DNA of 42,177 nt. Origin: a virus. A model generated the notes under the pieces. It ran no database searches and was not told the origin of the DNA. It worked only from the letters and a program-made list of their open reading frames with translations. Where the stretch lies: IMG/VR virus record IMGVR_UViG_3300012930_000008, positions 1-42,177 of that record; one strand, given 5' to 3'. Within the stretch, counting starts at the first letter, position 1. The number at the start of each line of letters is the position of its first letter. Of the stretch, positions 6,462-12,877 are shown one piece after another. A program made the translations under genes and the position numbers.

Positions 6462-6706
6462 GTTCTCCCGCCCCCGTTCAATGCCGCGATCTTGGCCCGA
6501 TACTCGGCCGCCCGTGCCTTGCGCAGCGCCGCGCCGAGCGGCGTCGCCGCGCCAACCCGATCGATCAGGCTATCGGGCAGGTTGCGCCGGCCGTTCTCGA
6601 TGTCGCTGAGATGCGACGGGCTGATATCGAGCGCGGCGGCGACCTCGCGCTGCGAGAGCTTCTCGCGCTTGCGCCAGTCGAACAGGGCGGCGGCGGCGGT
6701 CATCAT
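6458..6706 (-). CDS. XRE-family helix-turn-helix regulator
   Basis: 82 residues starting at tandem ATGs (6706 or 6703). Residues 10-55 are a classic Cro/C1-type HTH: REKLSQREVAAALDISPSHL, then SDIENGRRNLP. There is no dimerisation or cleavage domain, so it is a small DNA-binding protein and not a full CI repressor. It is preceded by a 57-bp gap with a GCGGATA direct repeat that could hold its own promoter or site. It could regulate the divergent control region at 12.9 kb, but that is inference. Confidence 0.85.
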   Translation of the reverse strand: MMTAAAALFDWRKREKLSQREVAAALDISPSHLSDIENGRRNLPDSLIDRVGAATPLGAALRKARAAEYRAKIAALNGGGRT

Positions 6707-6763
6707 GGCGCAACGCTAGCACGCGGATATGCGGATAGCAATAGGAATTGTCGCGGTCATCGC

Positions 6764-7186
6764 CTACTCCGCCGCCTTCGCCGGGGCATCCTGCGAAGCC
6801 TTCGGCGAAGCAGGATCGGCCGCGCGCAGTCCCCACTCGCCGCGCGCGTTCTCGGCGACCTTGCCGGCCTTCTGGAGCGCCGCCAGAGCCTTGCGGATGG
6901 ATGAGCGGCTATACCCGATGTCAGCCCCCAGAGAAGCGAGGGACATCGGCTGTGTATGGTTCATGATCGCGGCCAGCACCGCGCCGGCGACCGAGTTGCG
7001 CGCGGCGCGCGGCTTCGCCTCGGCGGCGGGCGCCACCATGATATTGGTGCGGATCGTATTCAGCTTGCGCAGCATCTTCTCGGCAGCGCGGAGACTGCCG
7101 ACCCCCATTTCGACCTCCTTCTCGGCGAGCGCGATCTCCGCCTCGATCACGGCGAGGCAATTGTCTTCTTTCGATGGTCGGCTCAT
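6764..7186 (-). CDS. winged-helix-like DNA-binding protein
   Basis: 140 residues. The N-terminal half is helical and acidic (AVIEAEIALAEKEVEMGVG), probably an oligomerising coil. Residues about 64-120 (SVAGAVLAAIMNHTQPMSL...IGYSRSSIRKALAALQKAGKV) follow a winged-helix pattern with a recognition helix RSSIRKALAAL and a wing ending in GEWGL. The last 20 residues are Ala/Pro/Lys-rich and are encoded by a palindromic element (6788-6816), suggesting a secondary extension. Likely a regulator or DNA-structuring protein. Confidence 0.75.
   Translation of the reverse strand: MSRPSKEDNCLAVIEAEIALAEKEVEMGVGSLRAAEKMLRKLNTIRTNIMVAPAAEAKPRAARNSVAGAVLAAIMNHTQPMSLASLGADIGYSRSSIRKALAALQKAGKVAENARGEWGLRAADPASPKASQDAPAKAAE
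6788..6816. repeat. palindromic element inside gene 3' end (copy A)
   Basis: Outer arms ATCCTGC (6788-6794) and GCAGGAT (6810-6816) enclose GAAGCCTTCGGCGAA, whose inner arms are GCC/GGC. It has the same nested architecture and flanking words (CCTGC-GAAGC ... GGC-GA/GAGC-AGG) as the element at 11815-11844. Both encode Ala/Pro/Ser-rich C-terminal tails. Confidence 0.6.
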
Positions 7187-7195
7187 GATGAATTC

Positions 7196-7711
7196 CTATT
7201 CAATTTTCAGCGCGAACGGGCTCACGATGACGCGCGGCTCGACATAGACCGGCTGCACGTCTTTCGTTTCCGGATTGAGACACATGATCCACGTCCCATC
7301 GGCTGCATTCGGCATGAACAGGCCATTGGGCTCCGGCTGCGGCATGGCAAAATGAATGCTCGTGCCGGGATCGCCGTAGTAAGTGTCGCGATTGGGGTTG
7401 GTGAACTGTGTCGCATAGGGAAATCCGTATCCGAGCGCATCGCATACCTTGTGCAGCTTGCCGTTGAGATCGACGATATAGGCAACCGTCGCGAGCTTCG
7501 GATTGTCCCGCATCTCGTATAGTGCCTTGAGATTTCGCTTTTCCGTGAAGCGCGTTACGGCAGGCATACCGACCTGCGTGCTGGCCTGCTCCGTCAACCG
7601 TGTGGTTTGCTCGCGCTCGCGCTTGTCGGAAACGCCTTCGCTGCTACAGCTATCGGCGCCGCCGCAAAGCACCGCGACCAGGATGAGCATGGCCACTCTT
7701 TTGACGTGCAT
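7196..7711 (-). CDS. exported (possible lipoprotein) protein of unknown function
   Basis: 171 residues with an N-terminal export signal: MHVKRV, a hydrophobic core AMLILVAVLCGG, then ADSC. The cysteine may be lipidated, although the residue pattern before it is not an ideal lipobox. The mature domain (NPKLATVAYIVDLNGKLHKV...GYGFPYATQFTNP) looks globular and resembles uncharacterised exported proteins of phages and prophages. It lies directly downstream of a membrane protein (7714-8034), so the two may act together at the host envelope, for example in superinfection exclusion. That role is inference. Confidence 0.75.
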   Translation of the reverse strand: MHVKRVAMLILVAVLCGGADSCSSEGVSDKREREQTTRLTEQASTQVGMPAVTRFTEKRNLKALYEMRDNPKLATVAYIVDLNGKLHKVCDALGYGFPYATQFTNPNRDTYYGDPGTSIHFAMPQPEPNGLFMPNAADGTWIMCLNPETKDVQPVYVEPRVIVSPFALKIE

Positions 7712-7713
7712 GA

Positions 7714-8034
7714 TTATCCCCCTACCTGCGTCATGAATGCACGTAGATCGCTCGGAAGGCGCTCTTGCGGGAAGATTGAAAATTCATGGCGCGCGGCAGC
7801 GGCCAGGGTGTCGCGCTCGGCGTCTGTCTTTGCTGCCTGATATTGGCGTTGAAGGGTATAAAGCTCGCGGATCGTGCCCTCTGAATAGGCGCGTGACTCG
7901 ATCATTTGATCGCGCCGCACCGCTTCGTATTTCGGAGCGAAGAAAGCGAAGATCGAGAACCCCAAGGCATTGAGCCCAAAGATTGCGATGCAGAACAGAG
8001 CGACAGTGCCGATGATCCGTGCGGTAATTCTCAT
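7714..8034 (-). CDS. membrane-anchored protein, 106 residues
   Basis: An N-terminal transmembrane segment (IIGTVALFCIAIFGLNALGF) is followed by a helical soluble domain rich in Arg/Glu/Gln (RRDQMIESRAY...LYTLQRQYQAAKTDAER). The start overlaps the preceding 29-residue membrane peptide by ATGA. It ends two bases before the exported protein's start, indicating coupled expression. The domain would face the cytoplasm or periplasm depending on insertion. No family recognised. Confidence 0.75.
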   Translation of the reverse strand: MRITARIIGTVALFCIAIFGLNALGFSIFAFFAPKYEAVRRDQMIESRAYSEGTIRELYTLQRQYQAAKTDAERDTLAAAARHEFSIFPQERLPSDLRAFMTQVGG

Positions 8035-8120
8035 ACAAAAAATCCCCCGATGATCATGATCAGGACGGCGAGGATCGCCGCCACGCCGATGACGATGTCG
8101 CTGGTGCGGTTCTCGTTCAT
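8031..8120 (-). CDS. 29-residue single-pass membrane peptide
   Basis: ATG at 8120, one base after the stop of the previous gene; the stop overlaps the next ATG. The sequence MNENRTSDIVIG is followed by a hydrophobic helix (VAAILAVLIMIIGGFF). Composition and exact operon spacing support it in spite of its size. Function unknown. Confidence 0.6.
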   Translation of the reverse strand: MNENRTSDIVIGVAAILAVLIMIIGGFFV

Positions 8121-8121
8121 C

Positions 8122-8361
8122 TCAATCCCCGCACGTCGGATCGAGCGGGCAATAGCCCTTGCCGGCGCACGCATCTGGATTGCGGCACCATTCGCCATAG
8201 GGAGCGATGATCTTGTTCAATTCGTCCCGGAGCATGCGCATTCTTTCATCCTCTTGCGGGCGAGGCGCGTTGGTGACCGCGTCTCGCCATGGCCCACCAG
8301 AGCCATCCTCGCCTGCGGGCACAGCGCGAGGCACAATCTTTTCGCGTTTGTTGTCGCTCAT
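8122..8361 (-). CDS. 79-residue protein with Cys-rich C-terminus
   Basis: Starts at the ATG overlapping the previous stop (MSDNKREKIVPRAVP). The upstream open frame is a shadow of neighbours. The C-terminal CRNPDACAGKGYCPLDPTC has four cysteines spaced like a small zinc or disulfide knuckle. The middle is a charged helix (DERMRMLRDELNKII). Unknown function. Confidence 0.7.
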   Translation of the reverse strand: MSDNKREKIVPRAVPAGEDGSGGPWRDAVTNAPRPQEDERMRMLRDELNKIIAPYGEWCRNPDACAGKGYCPLDPTCGD

Positions 8362-8504
8362 GGCAGCCACCATCCGAGCGCGGCGCCGAGGATGGCAGCG
8401 AGGACGACAGCGCGGACGCACGTCCGCAGTTCGATCTTGCGTGAGCGCGCCGGCGGCGACGATTCGAGGATCGCGCACCATGTACGACCGTGGCGGGGGA
8501 TCAT
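8358..8504 (-). CDS. 48-residue C-tail-anchored membrane protein
   Basis: ATG 8504 overlaps the preceding stop, and the stop overlaps the next start. The basic N-terminus (MIPRHGRTW, then PPARSRKIELRT) is followed by a C-terminal hydrophobic helix (VRAVVLAAILGAALGWWLP), giving a tail-anchor topology. One of several tiny membrane proteins in this operon. Confidence 0.6.
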   Translation of the reverse strand: MIPRHGRTWCAILESSPPARSRKIELRTCVRAVVLAAILGAALGWWLP

Positions 8505-9103
8505 GGCCGGTCCTTCGCGGCATCGAGCATGACGCGCCAAATATCGTTCTGATGAATGTCGTCGCCGAAGCCGTCGCATTGTTTGCAGCCGGCCAGGGAC
8601 GCGGCGGCGCCCTGCATGGCGGTCGTCGGATGGATAGGGACAATTTCGTAGCCGTCCTCCGCCAGCGCGGCCTCGTGGGCGCGGATGGCGACAGCGGCGA
8701 GCTCCAGTCGATGGGCGCTGATCGCTTCGTGGGTCATTGCAGGCAACGGGGCTTCGTCGATGAACTTCCGCATCGCACTCGCGACGCGCTCGATGCGGCT
8801 CTCGGCGGTCACTGTGGCGACTCCCGGCAGCGGCAGGGCGCCTACGATAGATGCGATTTCCCGTAAGTCTGTAGGGCCAGCCCAGCGAGCTTGATCGATC
8901 GCCTCTTTTGCCGCCTCCCGCATCTCCTCGGCGCCCTTGCGGCACGCGGCGCGCAGAGCGGCGGCTATTGGGCCGTTAGTGTATAGGTTAGCTGCTTCTA
9001 GATCGGCCCAATCGGGCTTGTGTGGGGGAGTACGGATCATCGTAGTATCGAAGCTCATTTTCTCCGCTACCGTAAGATCGCGGTCTTCCGGTGTGGCGCT
9101 CAT
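8501..9103 (-). CDS. hypothetical protein with duplicated module
   Basis: 200 residues. The middle (RIERVASAMRKF...AIRAHEAALAEDGYEIV) is homologous to the N-terminal part of the 4779-5195 protein, and 25 bases are identical in the DNA (8652-8676 and 5017-5041). A CKQCDGFGDD motif near the C-terminus may bind metal. Coupled by ATGA overlaps on both sides. The function is unknown; the module exchange suggests fast recombination among these early genes. Confidence 0.75.
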   Translation of the reverse strand: MSATPEDRDLTVAEKMSFDTTMIRTPPHKPDWADLEAANLYTNGPIAAALRAACRKGAEEMREAAKEAIDQARWAGPTDLREIASIVGALPLPGVATVTAESRIERVASAMRKFIDEAPLPAMTHEAISAHRLELAAVAIRAHEAALAEDGYEIVPIHPTTAMQGAAASLAGCKQCDGFGDDIHQNDIWRVMLDAAKDRP

Positions 9104-9462
9104 GGCGCGGCTCCGTCAATGCGGGCGAGGACGCGTATGGCGATGGCCTTGATGAAATGTGGATCGTTTGAAAGTTGATTGGCCATCATGCCATCGATAC
9201 GCGCATCTTCTGCCGCAGCGCGCTGTTTCATATATTTAATCGGATCGGCGATCTCGCGCAGCGCCTCGATCAGGTCGGCGACATGCGCCTCGGCCAGGAC
9301 GGCGCGAGTCTCACCATCAACGTCGTTTGAGCGTGGAATTGTGCCGTCTCCCCAGGGCTCTAACTGGTACTCAATTGGGAGACATCCGTTGTTTGTTGTG
9401 CGACGTCGCTCCCATGCGACACGGGTGCAGCGTTCGACGAGCGCTTCCGGGAGGGCGGTCAT
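9100..9462 (-). CDS. hypothetical protein, 120 residues
   Basis: MTALPEALVERCTRVAWERRR... The C-terminal helical half (DLIEALREIADPIKYMKQRA...AIAIRVLARIDG) follows a pattern, ALREIAD...A...VLA, that is common in small phage early proteins. The related motif ALREIVPLSD...A.AVLSEV appears in the 10698-11372 protein. No enzymatic motif. Coupled by ATGA on both sides. Confidence 0.7.
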   Translation of the reverse strand: MTALPEALVERCTRVAWERRRTTNNGCLPIEYQLEPWGDGTIPRSNDVDGETRAVLAEAHVADLIEALREIADPIKYMKQRAAAEDARIDGMMANQLSNDPHFIKAIAIRVLARIDGAAP

Positions 9463-9650
9463 TCGTCGACCTCGAAGCTGACGTTTTGCGCGTTGAGGCT
9501 GAATTCACAGATATCGCTTTTTCTCAGGCTTCCGGTTTCCAGGAGATGGAATCGCAGCCATGCTAACACCTCGGTATCGGTCGCGGCGGCCGGCAGATTG
9601 AGCGAGAACGACACGGCAATGCGCGTGCCCTTCGGGAGCGGGGCGGTCAT
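9459..9650 (-). CDS. hypothetical protein, 63 residues
   Basis: The true start is taken as ATG 9650 (MTAPLPKGTRIAVSF), which overlaps the stop of the 51-residue membrane protein. The longer open frame upstream would swallow that gene. The product has alternating beta-like segments and a C-terminal NAQNVSFEVDE. No family recognised. Confidence 0.65.
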   Translation of the reverse strand: MTAPLPKGTRIAVSFSLNLPAAATDTEVLAWLRFHLLETGSLRKSDICEFSLNAQNVSFEVDE

Positions 9651-9802
9651 GATGTAAAAATCCTTGTCAGTACCATAAGGTAAGCGATGTTCCACATCAG
9701 CGACGACAGCGGCCAATTTTGCGCGATCGTCGCCACTAGCCCAGCCAGTGCGAAAAGAGTTCCCACCGTTGCGAAAAGCGCGCTTAGTTTTTGCAACGTC
9801 AT
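9647..9802 (-). CDS. 51-residue membrane protein
   Basis: ATG at 9802 overlaps the zinc-ribbon gene's stop, and TGA at 9649-9647 overlaps the next ATG. Two hydrophobic segments (LFATVGTLFALAGLVATIA and LSSLMWNIAYLMVL) suggest a small two-pass membrane protein. Exact ATGA coupling on both sides is strong evidence that this frame, and not the overlapping 125-codon frame, is the gene. Confidence 0.65.
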   Translation of the reverse strand: MTLQKLSALFATVGTLFALAGLVATIAQNWPLSSLMWNIAYLMVLTRIFTS

Positions 9803-10008
9803 GTCGCATCATCCTCAGTGAAGCGTCGCTCTTCATCCTCTATCAGTCGATTGAGTTCGTTCTGCCGCGCGACGGCCGAGAAAAATCCCTCTGGATAATC
9901 GTTCCGGCATGGCTCGCACAGCACACGGCTACTGCCCTCGATGAAGCAATCGGGGTCGGCATCAGAATCGAAGATGTCGCCGCAGTCGTCGCACCTGATC
10001 ATGCTCAC
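9799..10008 (-). CDS. zinc-ribbon-like protein, 69 residues
   Basis: Two cysteine pairs, CDDCG at residues 6-10 and CEPC at about 31-34, make a four-Cys zinc ribbon. A further Cys lies between them, and an acidic C-terminal helix (ELNRLIEDEERRFTEDD) follows. The start at 10008 overlaps the preceding stop; an internal ATG two codons on is also possible. Probably a nucleic-acid or protein-binding early protein. Confidence 0.7.
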   Translation of the reverse strand: MSMIRCDDCGDIFDSDADPDCFIEGSSRVLCEPCRNDYPEGFFSAVARQNELNRLIEDEERRFTEDDAT

Positions 10009-10340
10009 GTCGCATCCCTCCGGCTCTCCGCCGCGTCCGCGGCAGCCTGCTCGCGCGCGTTGCCCGCCGCCTCGATGCCGGCCTCCTCGATCATCGCCCA
10101 GATCGCCGGCGTGAGCAGCAACGGCGCCATGTCGATGACGACGGGAATACCGGAGGCGCGCTTCACGCTGACATAGACGCCGTCGATCTCGAATTCTGCT
10201 GGCACTGGCGGATCAATCGGCCCATGCATGCCAAAATAGGTGATGTCTTTCTCGGCAGGGCGATATGTCCCGCGCACCAGCAAATCATGCTCGACCTGGT
10301 GGCCGTTGATCTCGATGATCAGGGGCAGAGTGAATCTCAT
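10005..10340 (-). CDS. hypothetical protein, 111 residues
   Basis: The start is taken at ATG 10340 (MRFTLPLIIEINGHQVEHDLLVRG), which overlaps the upstream stop. The first half is beta-rich (VEHDLLVRGTYRP, AEFEIDGVYVSV) and the C-terminal part is helical and Ala/Glu-rich. It resembles the small beta-sandwich-like early proteins of many phages, but I cannot name a family. Coupled on both sides. Confidence 0.7.
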   Translation of the reverse strand: MRFTLPLIIEINGHQVEHDLLVRGTYRPAEKDITYFGMHGPIDPPVPAEFEIDGVYVSVKRASGIPVVIDMAPLLLTPAIWAMIEEAGIEAAGNAREQAAADAAESRRDAT

Positions 10341-10501
10341 TGCGGCACCCTCGCATCGACCATCGAGCAGAACTCCTCGCACGTATATTGGATCGCCACG
10401 GCAAGTGCCTCGATATCGGCCGGTGCTGCGTTCGGGCAATCGGCCAGGCAATGCTCAGCCAAGTCGACCGCGGCTTGATCAACGCCTATGCTTTTGCTCA
10501 T
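10337..10501 (-). CDS. hypothetical protein, 54 residues
   Basis: MSKSIGVDQAAVDLAEHC... is an all-helical acidic protein with four cysteines (EHCLADC, YTCEEFC). The start overlaps the preceding stop, and its stop overlaps the next ATG. The longer upstream frame is a shadow. Unknown function. Confidence 0.65.
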   Translation of the reverse strand: MSKSIGVDQAAVDLAEHCLADCPNAAPADIEALAVAIQYTCEEFCSMVDARVPQ

Positions 10502-10701
10502 GGTCTCAATCTCCCGCTGATCTCGTCGAGGATTTGCACGTCGGGGCCGAGCCAGTGCTTGGCCGCCTGGATCGCCGCGTCGTGGCTGCGCACCGTCAAG
10601 CGGTATTTCGTGCCGCTCTCGCGCACCGTCACCCGGCCATCCCGGTATGTCGTCAGAATGGCGAGAGGGCGCGCGGGCACTTCCAGATATGTCGAGGTCA
10701 T
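10498..10701 (-). CDS. hypothetical protein, 67 residues
   Basis: MTSTYLEVPARPLAILTTYRD... has a beta-rich start, then VRSHDAAIQAAKHWLGPDVQI, a helix-turn pattern seen in small phage proteins of unknown role. ATGA overlaps on both sides support the start. Confidence 0.7.
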   Translation of the reverse strand: MTSTYLEVPARPLAILTTYRDGRVTVRESGTKYRLTVRSHDAAIQAAKHWLGPDVQILDEISGRLRP

Positions 10702-11372
10702 TCCGGGACCTCCGAGAGGACGGCGCGGGCAATCTTTGATATTTCGTAAAGTTGTCGGTAGCCATCTGGTTGGTCGCTGTCGGATAACGGCACAATCTCG
10801 CGCAGCGCGGCCTCGGCTCGCAGGGCGCGATTAGCAAACGTACGCGATTCAACAAGCATATCTTTTGCTACGCTAGATGAATCCAATGCAGCATCGCGAC
10901 TCTTCTCGATCTCCGCGCGCAGCTCGGCGACGCTCTTCTCGGCGGCCTCGGCGCGGATCGTGTTTCGGTCGGCGCGTTCACTTTCGCTGGAGATGACTTT
11001 GATCTGCTGTCCGATTTGCCGGCGAGCCGTTTCTAGCGCGCCCTCCGCTTGCTCAAGCGCATAATCGTACATGCTAACGGGCGAATGCCCGTCTCCCAAC
11101 CCATGCTCTGTCACGTAGTTACCGCAACAGCATATCGATTTAGCGTGATGCTGCTCGATCTCCGCGCGCAGCCTCGCGACCTCGTCCAAGAGAGCCGGCA
11201 CAGCCTCGCGCGCGGCGGCGATGAAGGCGGCGTTGGCGTAGATCGAGACAAAATCCCCGGAGGCTGTCCAAATGGGTGCTCTACCACGGTCGTCTATCTT
11301 TGCTTCTCGCCACGGTCCTTCGGTGGCGGCATTCGCCAGCTCGCGCCAGCGCGCCTCGTCGGCGGGGGTCAT
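10698..11372 (-). CDS. Ea22/Ead-like early protein
   Basis: 224 residues. The N-terminus RWRELANAATEGPWRE...AAFIAAAREAVPALLDEVARL is the characteristic opening of Ead/Ea22-like phage proteins. A CCCGNYVTEHG segment near residue 80 may bind metal. The rest is a long predicted coiled coil (ARRQIGQQIKVISSESERAD...VAELRAEIEKSRD) ending in an ALREIVPLSDSDQPDG module. In lambdoid phages such proteins are non-essential leftward early products affecting host physiology. The family call is fairly sure and the function is not known. Confidence 0.8.
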   Translation of the reverse strand: MTPADEARWRELANAATEGPWREAKIDDRGRAPIWTASGDFVSIYANAAFIAAAREAVPALLDEVARLRAEIEQHHAKSICCCGNYVTEHGLGDGHSPVSMYDYALEQAEGALETARRQIGQQIKVISSESERADRNTIRAEAAEKSVAELRAEIEKSRDAALDSSSVAKDMLVESRTFANRALRAEAALREIVPLSDSDQPDGYRQLYEISKIARAVLSEVPE

Positions 11373-11554
11373 TGCAGTAGGTCCATCGACGGTATCTCAA
11401 AGTCGACGCGCGCCGTTATCGGAGTTCCCATTTCGCACGCCTTTTCTATGAGTTCTTTCATTGCCTCCATCGCGTCCGCGGCATTGATCTCGGTCGTATA
11501 CTTCACGACGAGCGTGAAGGTCGCTAACGGTCCCAATATCGGCGCCTCACTCAT
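11369..11554 (-). CDS. hypothetical protein, 61 residues
   Basis: MSEAPILGPLATFTLVVKYT... predicts strand-helix-strand: a beta strand FTLVVKYTTEI, a helix AADAMEAMKELIEKACEMG, then strand TARVDFEI. This is a compact ferredoxin-like half fold common in small phage proteins. Coupled by ATGA overlaps. Function unknown. Confidence 0.7.
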   Translation of the reverse strand: MSEAPILGPLATFTLVVKYTTEINAADAMEAMKELIEKACEMGTPITARVDFEIPSMDLLQ

Positions 11555-11763
11555 TCCTCGCTCCCCTTATCCTGAGCCTGTCGAAGGACGATCTCGCGCC
11601 AGATCGCGGCGGCGGTCGCATCGTCAGCGTTCACGAATGTTCGCAGCGGGAAGTCGATGAAATCGTTGATCTCGTCTACCGAAAGGTCTGACACGCCAGG
11701 AAGGCCGCGAACGATCAACTCTTCCATCGCGCGCAGGCAGCGGGTGAACTCGGCGCGGGTCAT
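11551..11763 (-). CDS. hypothetical protein, 70 residues, C-terminus from a repeat
   Basis: The start ATG 11763 overlaps the stop of the pentapeptide gene. Residues MTRAEFTRCLRAMEELI... are helical. The last residues (LRQAQDKGSEE) are encoded by the word CCTGAGCCTGTCGAAGGA read on the opposite strand, a sequence I recall as a common dispersed repeat in some bacterial genomes. The C-terminus therefore appears to be replaced or extended by a host-type repeat. Confidence 0.65.
   Translation of the reverse strand: MTRAEFTRCLRAMEELIVRGLPGVSDLSVDEINDFIDFPLRTFVNADDATAAAIWREIVLRQAQDKGSEE
11571..11588. repeat. CCTGAGCCTGTCGAAGG-type dispersed repeat
   Basis: CCTGAGCCTGTCGAAGGA is the core of a repeat known to me from many environmental bacterial chromosomes, especially sphingomonads. 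There it yields recurring peptides such as RQAQD or LSLSKG when translated. It is present once here, inside the 3' end of the gene at 11551-11763. Confidence 0.55.
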
Positions 11764-12440
11764 CCTCCTGCGCTCCCTTCGGGAGCTTCGGAGGACTTCT
11801 GCCGTCCGGGCTCGCCCTGCGAAGCCCCTTGGGGCGGAGCAGGGTCCTCTGCGGCGCATGCGCGGATGTCGGCCAGTGCCGCCTCGTTCGTGGTGACGAA
11901 CTGCGGCACCGGCTTGCCGGGCCGGCTGGCGGCATAGATCAGCGCGCCGGCCGCAGCGGGGCCAATCGCGCGTTCCAGTGCCCATCCCGCCTCACCGGCG
12001 AGAGCGATGGCGAGGCCGGCGCGGCAGTGCGTCGTCTCGCACCAATGATCAGGATTGCATTTCTCATCGTCGCCGTGCCATGAATGCATTTCGAAATGCT
12101 TGGGGTCGCGCTCGATCTGGCGCAGGATCGCGGCGTCTATATGCGGCACGATCGGGATAGGCGGCAGGCCTTTGGCGCGCGACAGAACGGCGCCCGTCAG
12201 ATCGGCGTCCGTCAGATCGGCGTCCGTCAGATCGGCGCCCGTCAGATCGGCGCCCGTCAGATCGGCGCCCGTCAGAACGGCGCCCGTCAGAACGGCGCGA
12301 GACAGATCGGCGCCCTGACGGAGGGCGATCCTGACGGCGGCGCCGAGGCGGATGTCGGGCGCGGCGTTGTCGAGCGAGACGGGCAGCTCGACCGCGAGCT
12401 TGCGGGTGGACCAGCGGTAGGCGATTTCGACGGTCGACAT
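11760..12440 (-). CDS. pentapeptide-repeat protein
   Basis: 226 residues. Residues about 42-90 are tandem A(D/V)L(T/S)xx pentapeptides (RQGADLSRAVLTGAVLTGAD and on), which form a right-handed square beta-helix. A globular domain follows with HSWHGDDEKC...WCETTHCRAGLAIALAG, a segment I associate with phage proteins of unknown role. The last 35 residues are Pro/Ser/Glu-rich and coded by palindromic elements. Some pentapeptide proteins mimic DNA and inhibit gyrase, but only about nine repeats are present here, so that function is uncertain. RBS AGGAGCC precedes the start. Confidence 0.85.
   Translation of the reverse strand: MSTVEIAYRWSTRKLAVELPVSLDNAAPDIRLGAAVRIALRQGADLSRAVLTGAVLTGADLTGADLTGADLTDADLTDADLTGAVLSRAKGLPPIPIVPHIDAAILRQIERDPKHFEMHSWHGDDEKCNPDHWCETTHCRAGLAIALAGEAGWALERAIGPAAAGALIYAASRPGKPVPQFVTTNEAALADIRACAAEDPAPPQGASQGEPGRQKSSEAPEGSAGG
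11815..11844. repeat. palindromic element inside gene 3' end (copy B)
   Basis: Outer arms CCCTGC (11815-11820) and GCAGGG (11839-11844), inner arms GCCCC (11824-11828) and GGGGC (11831-11835). Its organisation matches the element at 6788-6816. A neighbouring GCTCCC/GGGAGC hairpin lies at about 11772-11786. Together they encode the low-complexity tail of the pentapeptide protein. Confidence 0.6.
12181..12315. repeat. nine tandem 15-bp units coding the pentapeptide repeats
   Basis: Units such as GTCAGATCGGCGCCC recur nine times without interruption, differing at a few positions (ATC or AAC, CGCCC or CGTCC). Near-identity at the DNA level means the array expanded recently and can change copy number by slippage or recombination. 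The array is entirely within the coding frame, so it is not a CRISPR array. Confidence 0.9.
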
Positions 12441-12468
12441 CAGGCGGCTCCTGTCGCGGCGCGGCGGG

Positions 12469-12663
12469 TCATTCCAACTCGTTCATTTCGCGGGCAACCG
12501 CGAAGATCTTGCGGGCAAATTTGCGATAGTCGTCGGCCTCTTCGCAGATGGCGCCGCCCTGAAGGGCGCGCGAATCCGCTATCTGTGTGAAGCTCTCATC
12601 GAGGCGATCGGCTTCGGCACGGAGACGCTTGGCAAGATCGCGTGTTTCTTCGGATAAGGTCAT
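12469..12663 (-). CDS. hypothetical helical protein, 64 residues
   Basis: MTLSEETRDLAKRLRAEADR... is a charged, all-helical protein. The ATG at 12663 is preceded by AAGAGAG, and the frame is open further upstream only as a shadow of the first operon gene. It ends 28 bp before the pentapeptide gene. No family recognised. Confidence 0.7.
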   Translation of the reverse strand: MTLSEETRDLAKRLRAEADRLDESFTQIADSRALQGGAICEEADDYRKFARKIFAVAREMNELE

Positions 12664-12674
12664 CTCGGCTCTCT

Positions 12675-12851
12675 TCAGGCGGCCTTGTGGACGACGCGGG
12701 CTTCGTAGCGCTCGACGTGGCGGAGCAACTCGGCGCGGTCGTCGCACATGCCGGCGAAGGTCATGATGTCGATGTTGTCGAAGTGACTCTGCGCCTCGAC
12801 CAGACGGGTCATCAGGTCCGGGTTGGCTTTCCATGTCGCGATCTTCGTCAT
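12675..12851 (-). CDS. first gene of the leftward operon, 58 residues
   Basis: ATG at 12851 with a strong AAGGAG ribosome site and a leader of about 20 nt after the predicted leftward promoter. The product (MTKIATWKANPDL...RAELLRHVERYEARVVHKAA) is small, helical and basic at its end. As the most promoter-proximal early gene it is likely made first after infection. No known family. Confidence 0.7.
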   Translation of the reverse strand: MTKIATWKANPDLMTRLVEAQSHFDNIDIMTFAGMCDDRAELLRHVERYEARVVHKAA

Positions 12852-12877
12852 CTCGGCTCTCCTTGTTCGATGACGTA

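Noticed and set aside
6458-6706. CI-type prophage repressor
   Set aside because: Only the HTH domain is present, with no oligomerisation or autocleavage domain, and no integrase accompanies it.
9651-9836. Longer form of the gene 9459-9650
   Set aside because: Its N-terminal part overlaps a 51-codon membrane gene whose start and stop are both coupled by ATGA to the neighbours.
12181-12315. Possible CRISPR array
   Set aside because: Units are 15 bp with no spacers and translate as pentapeptide repeats in frame.
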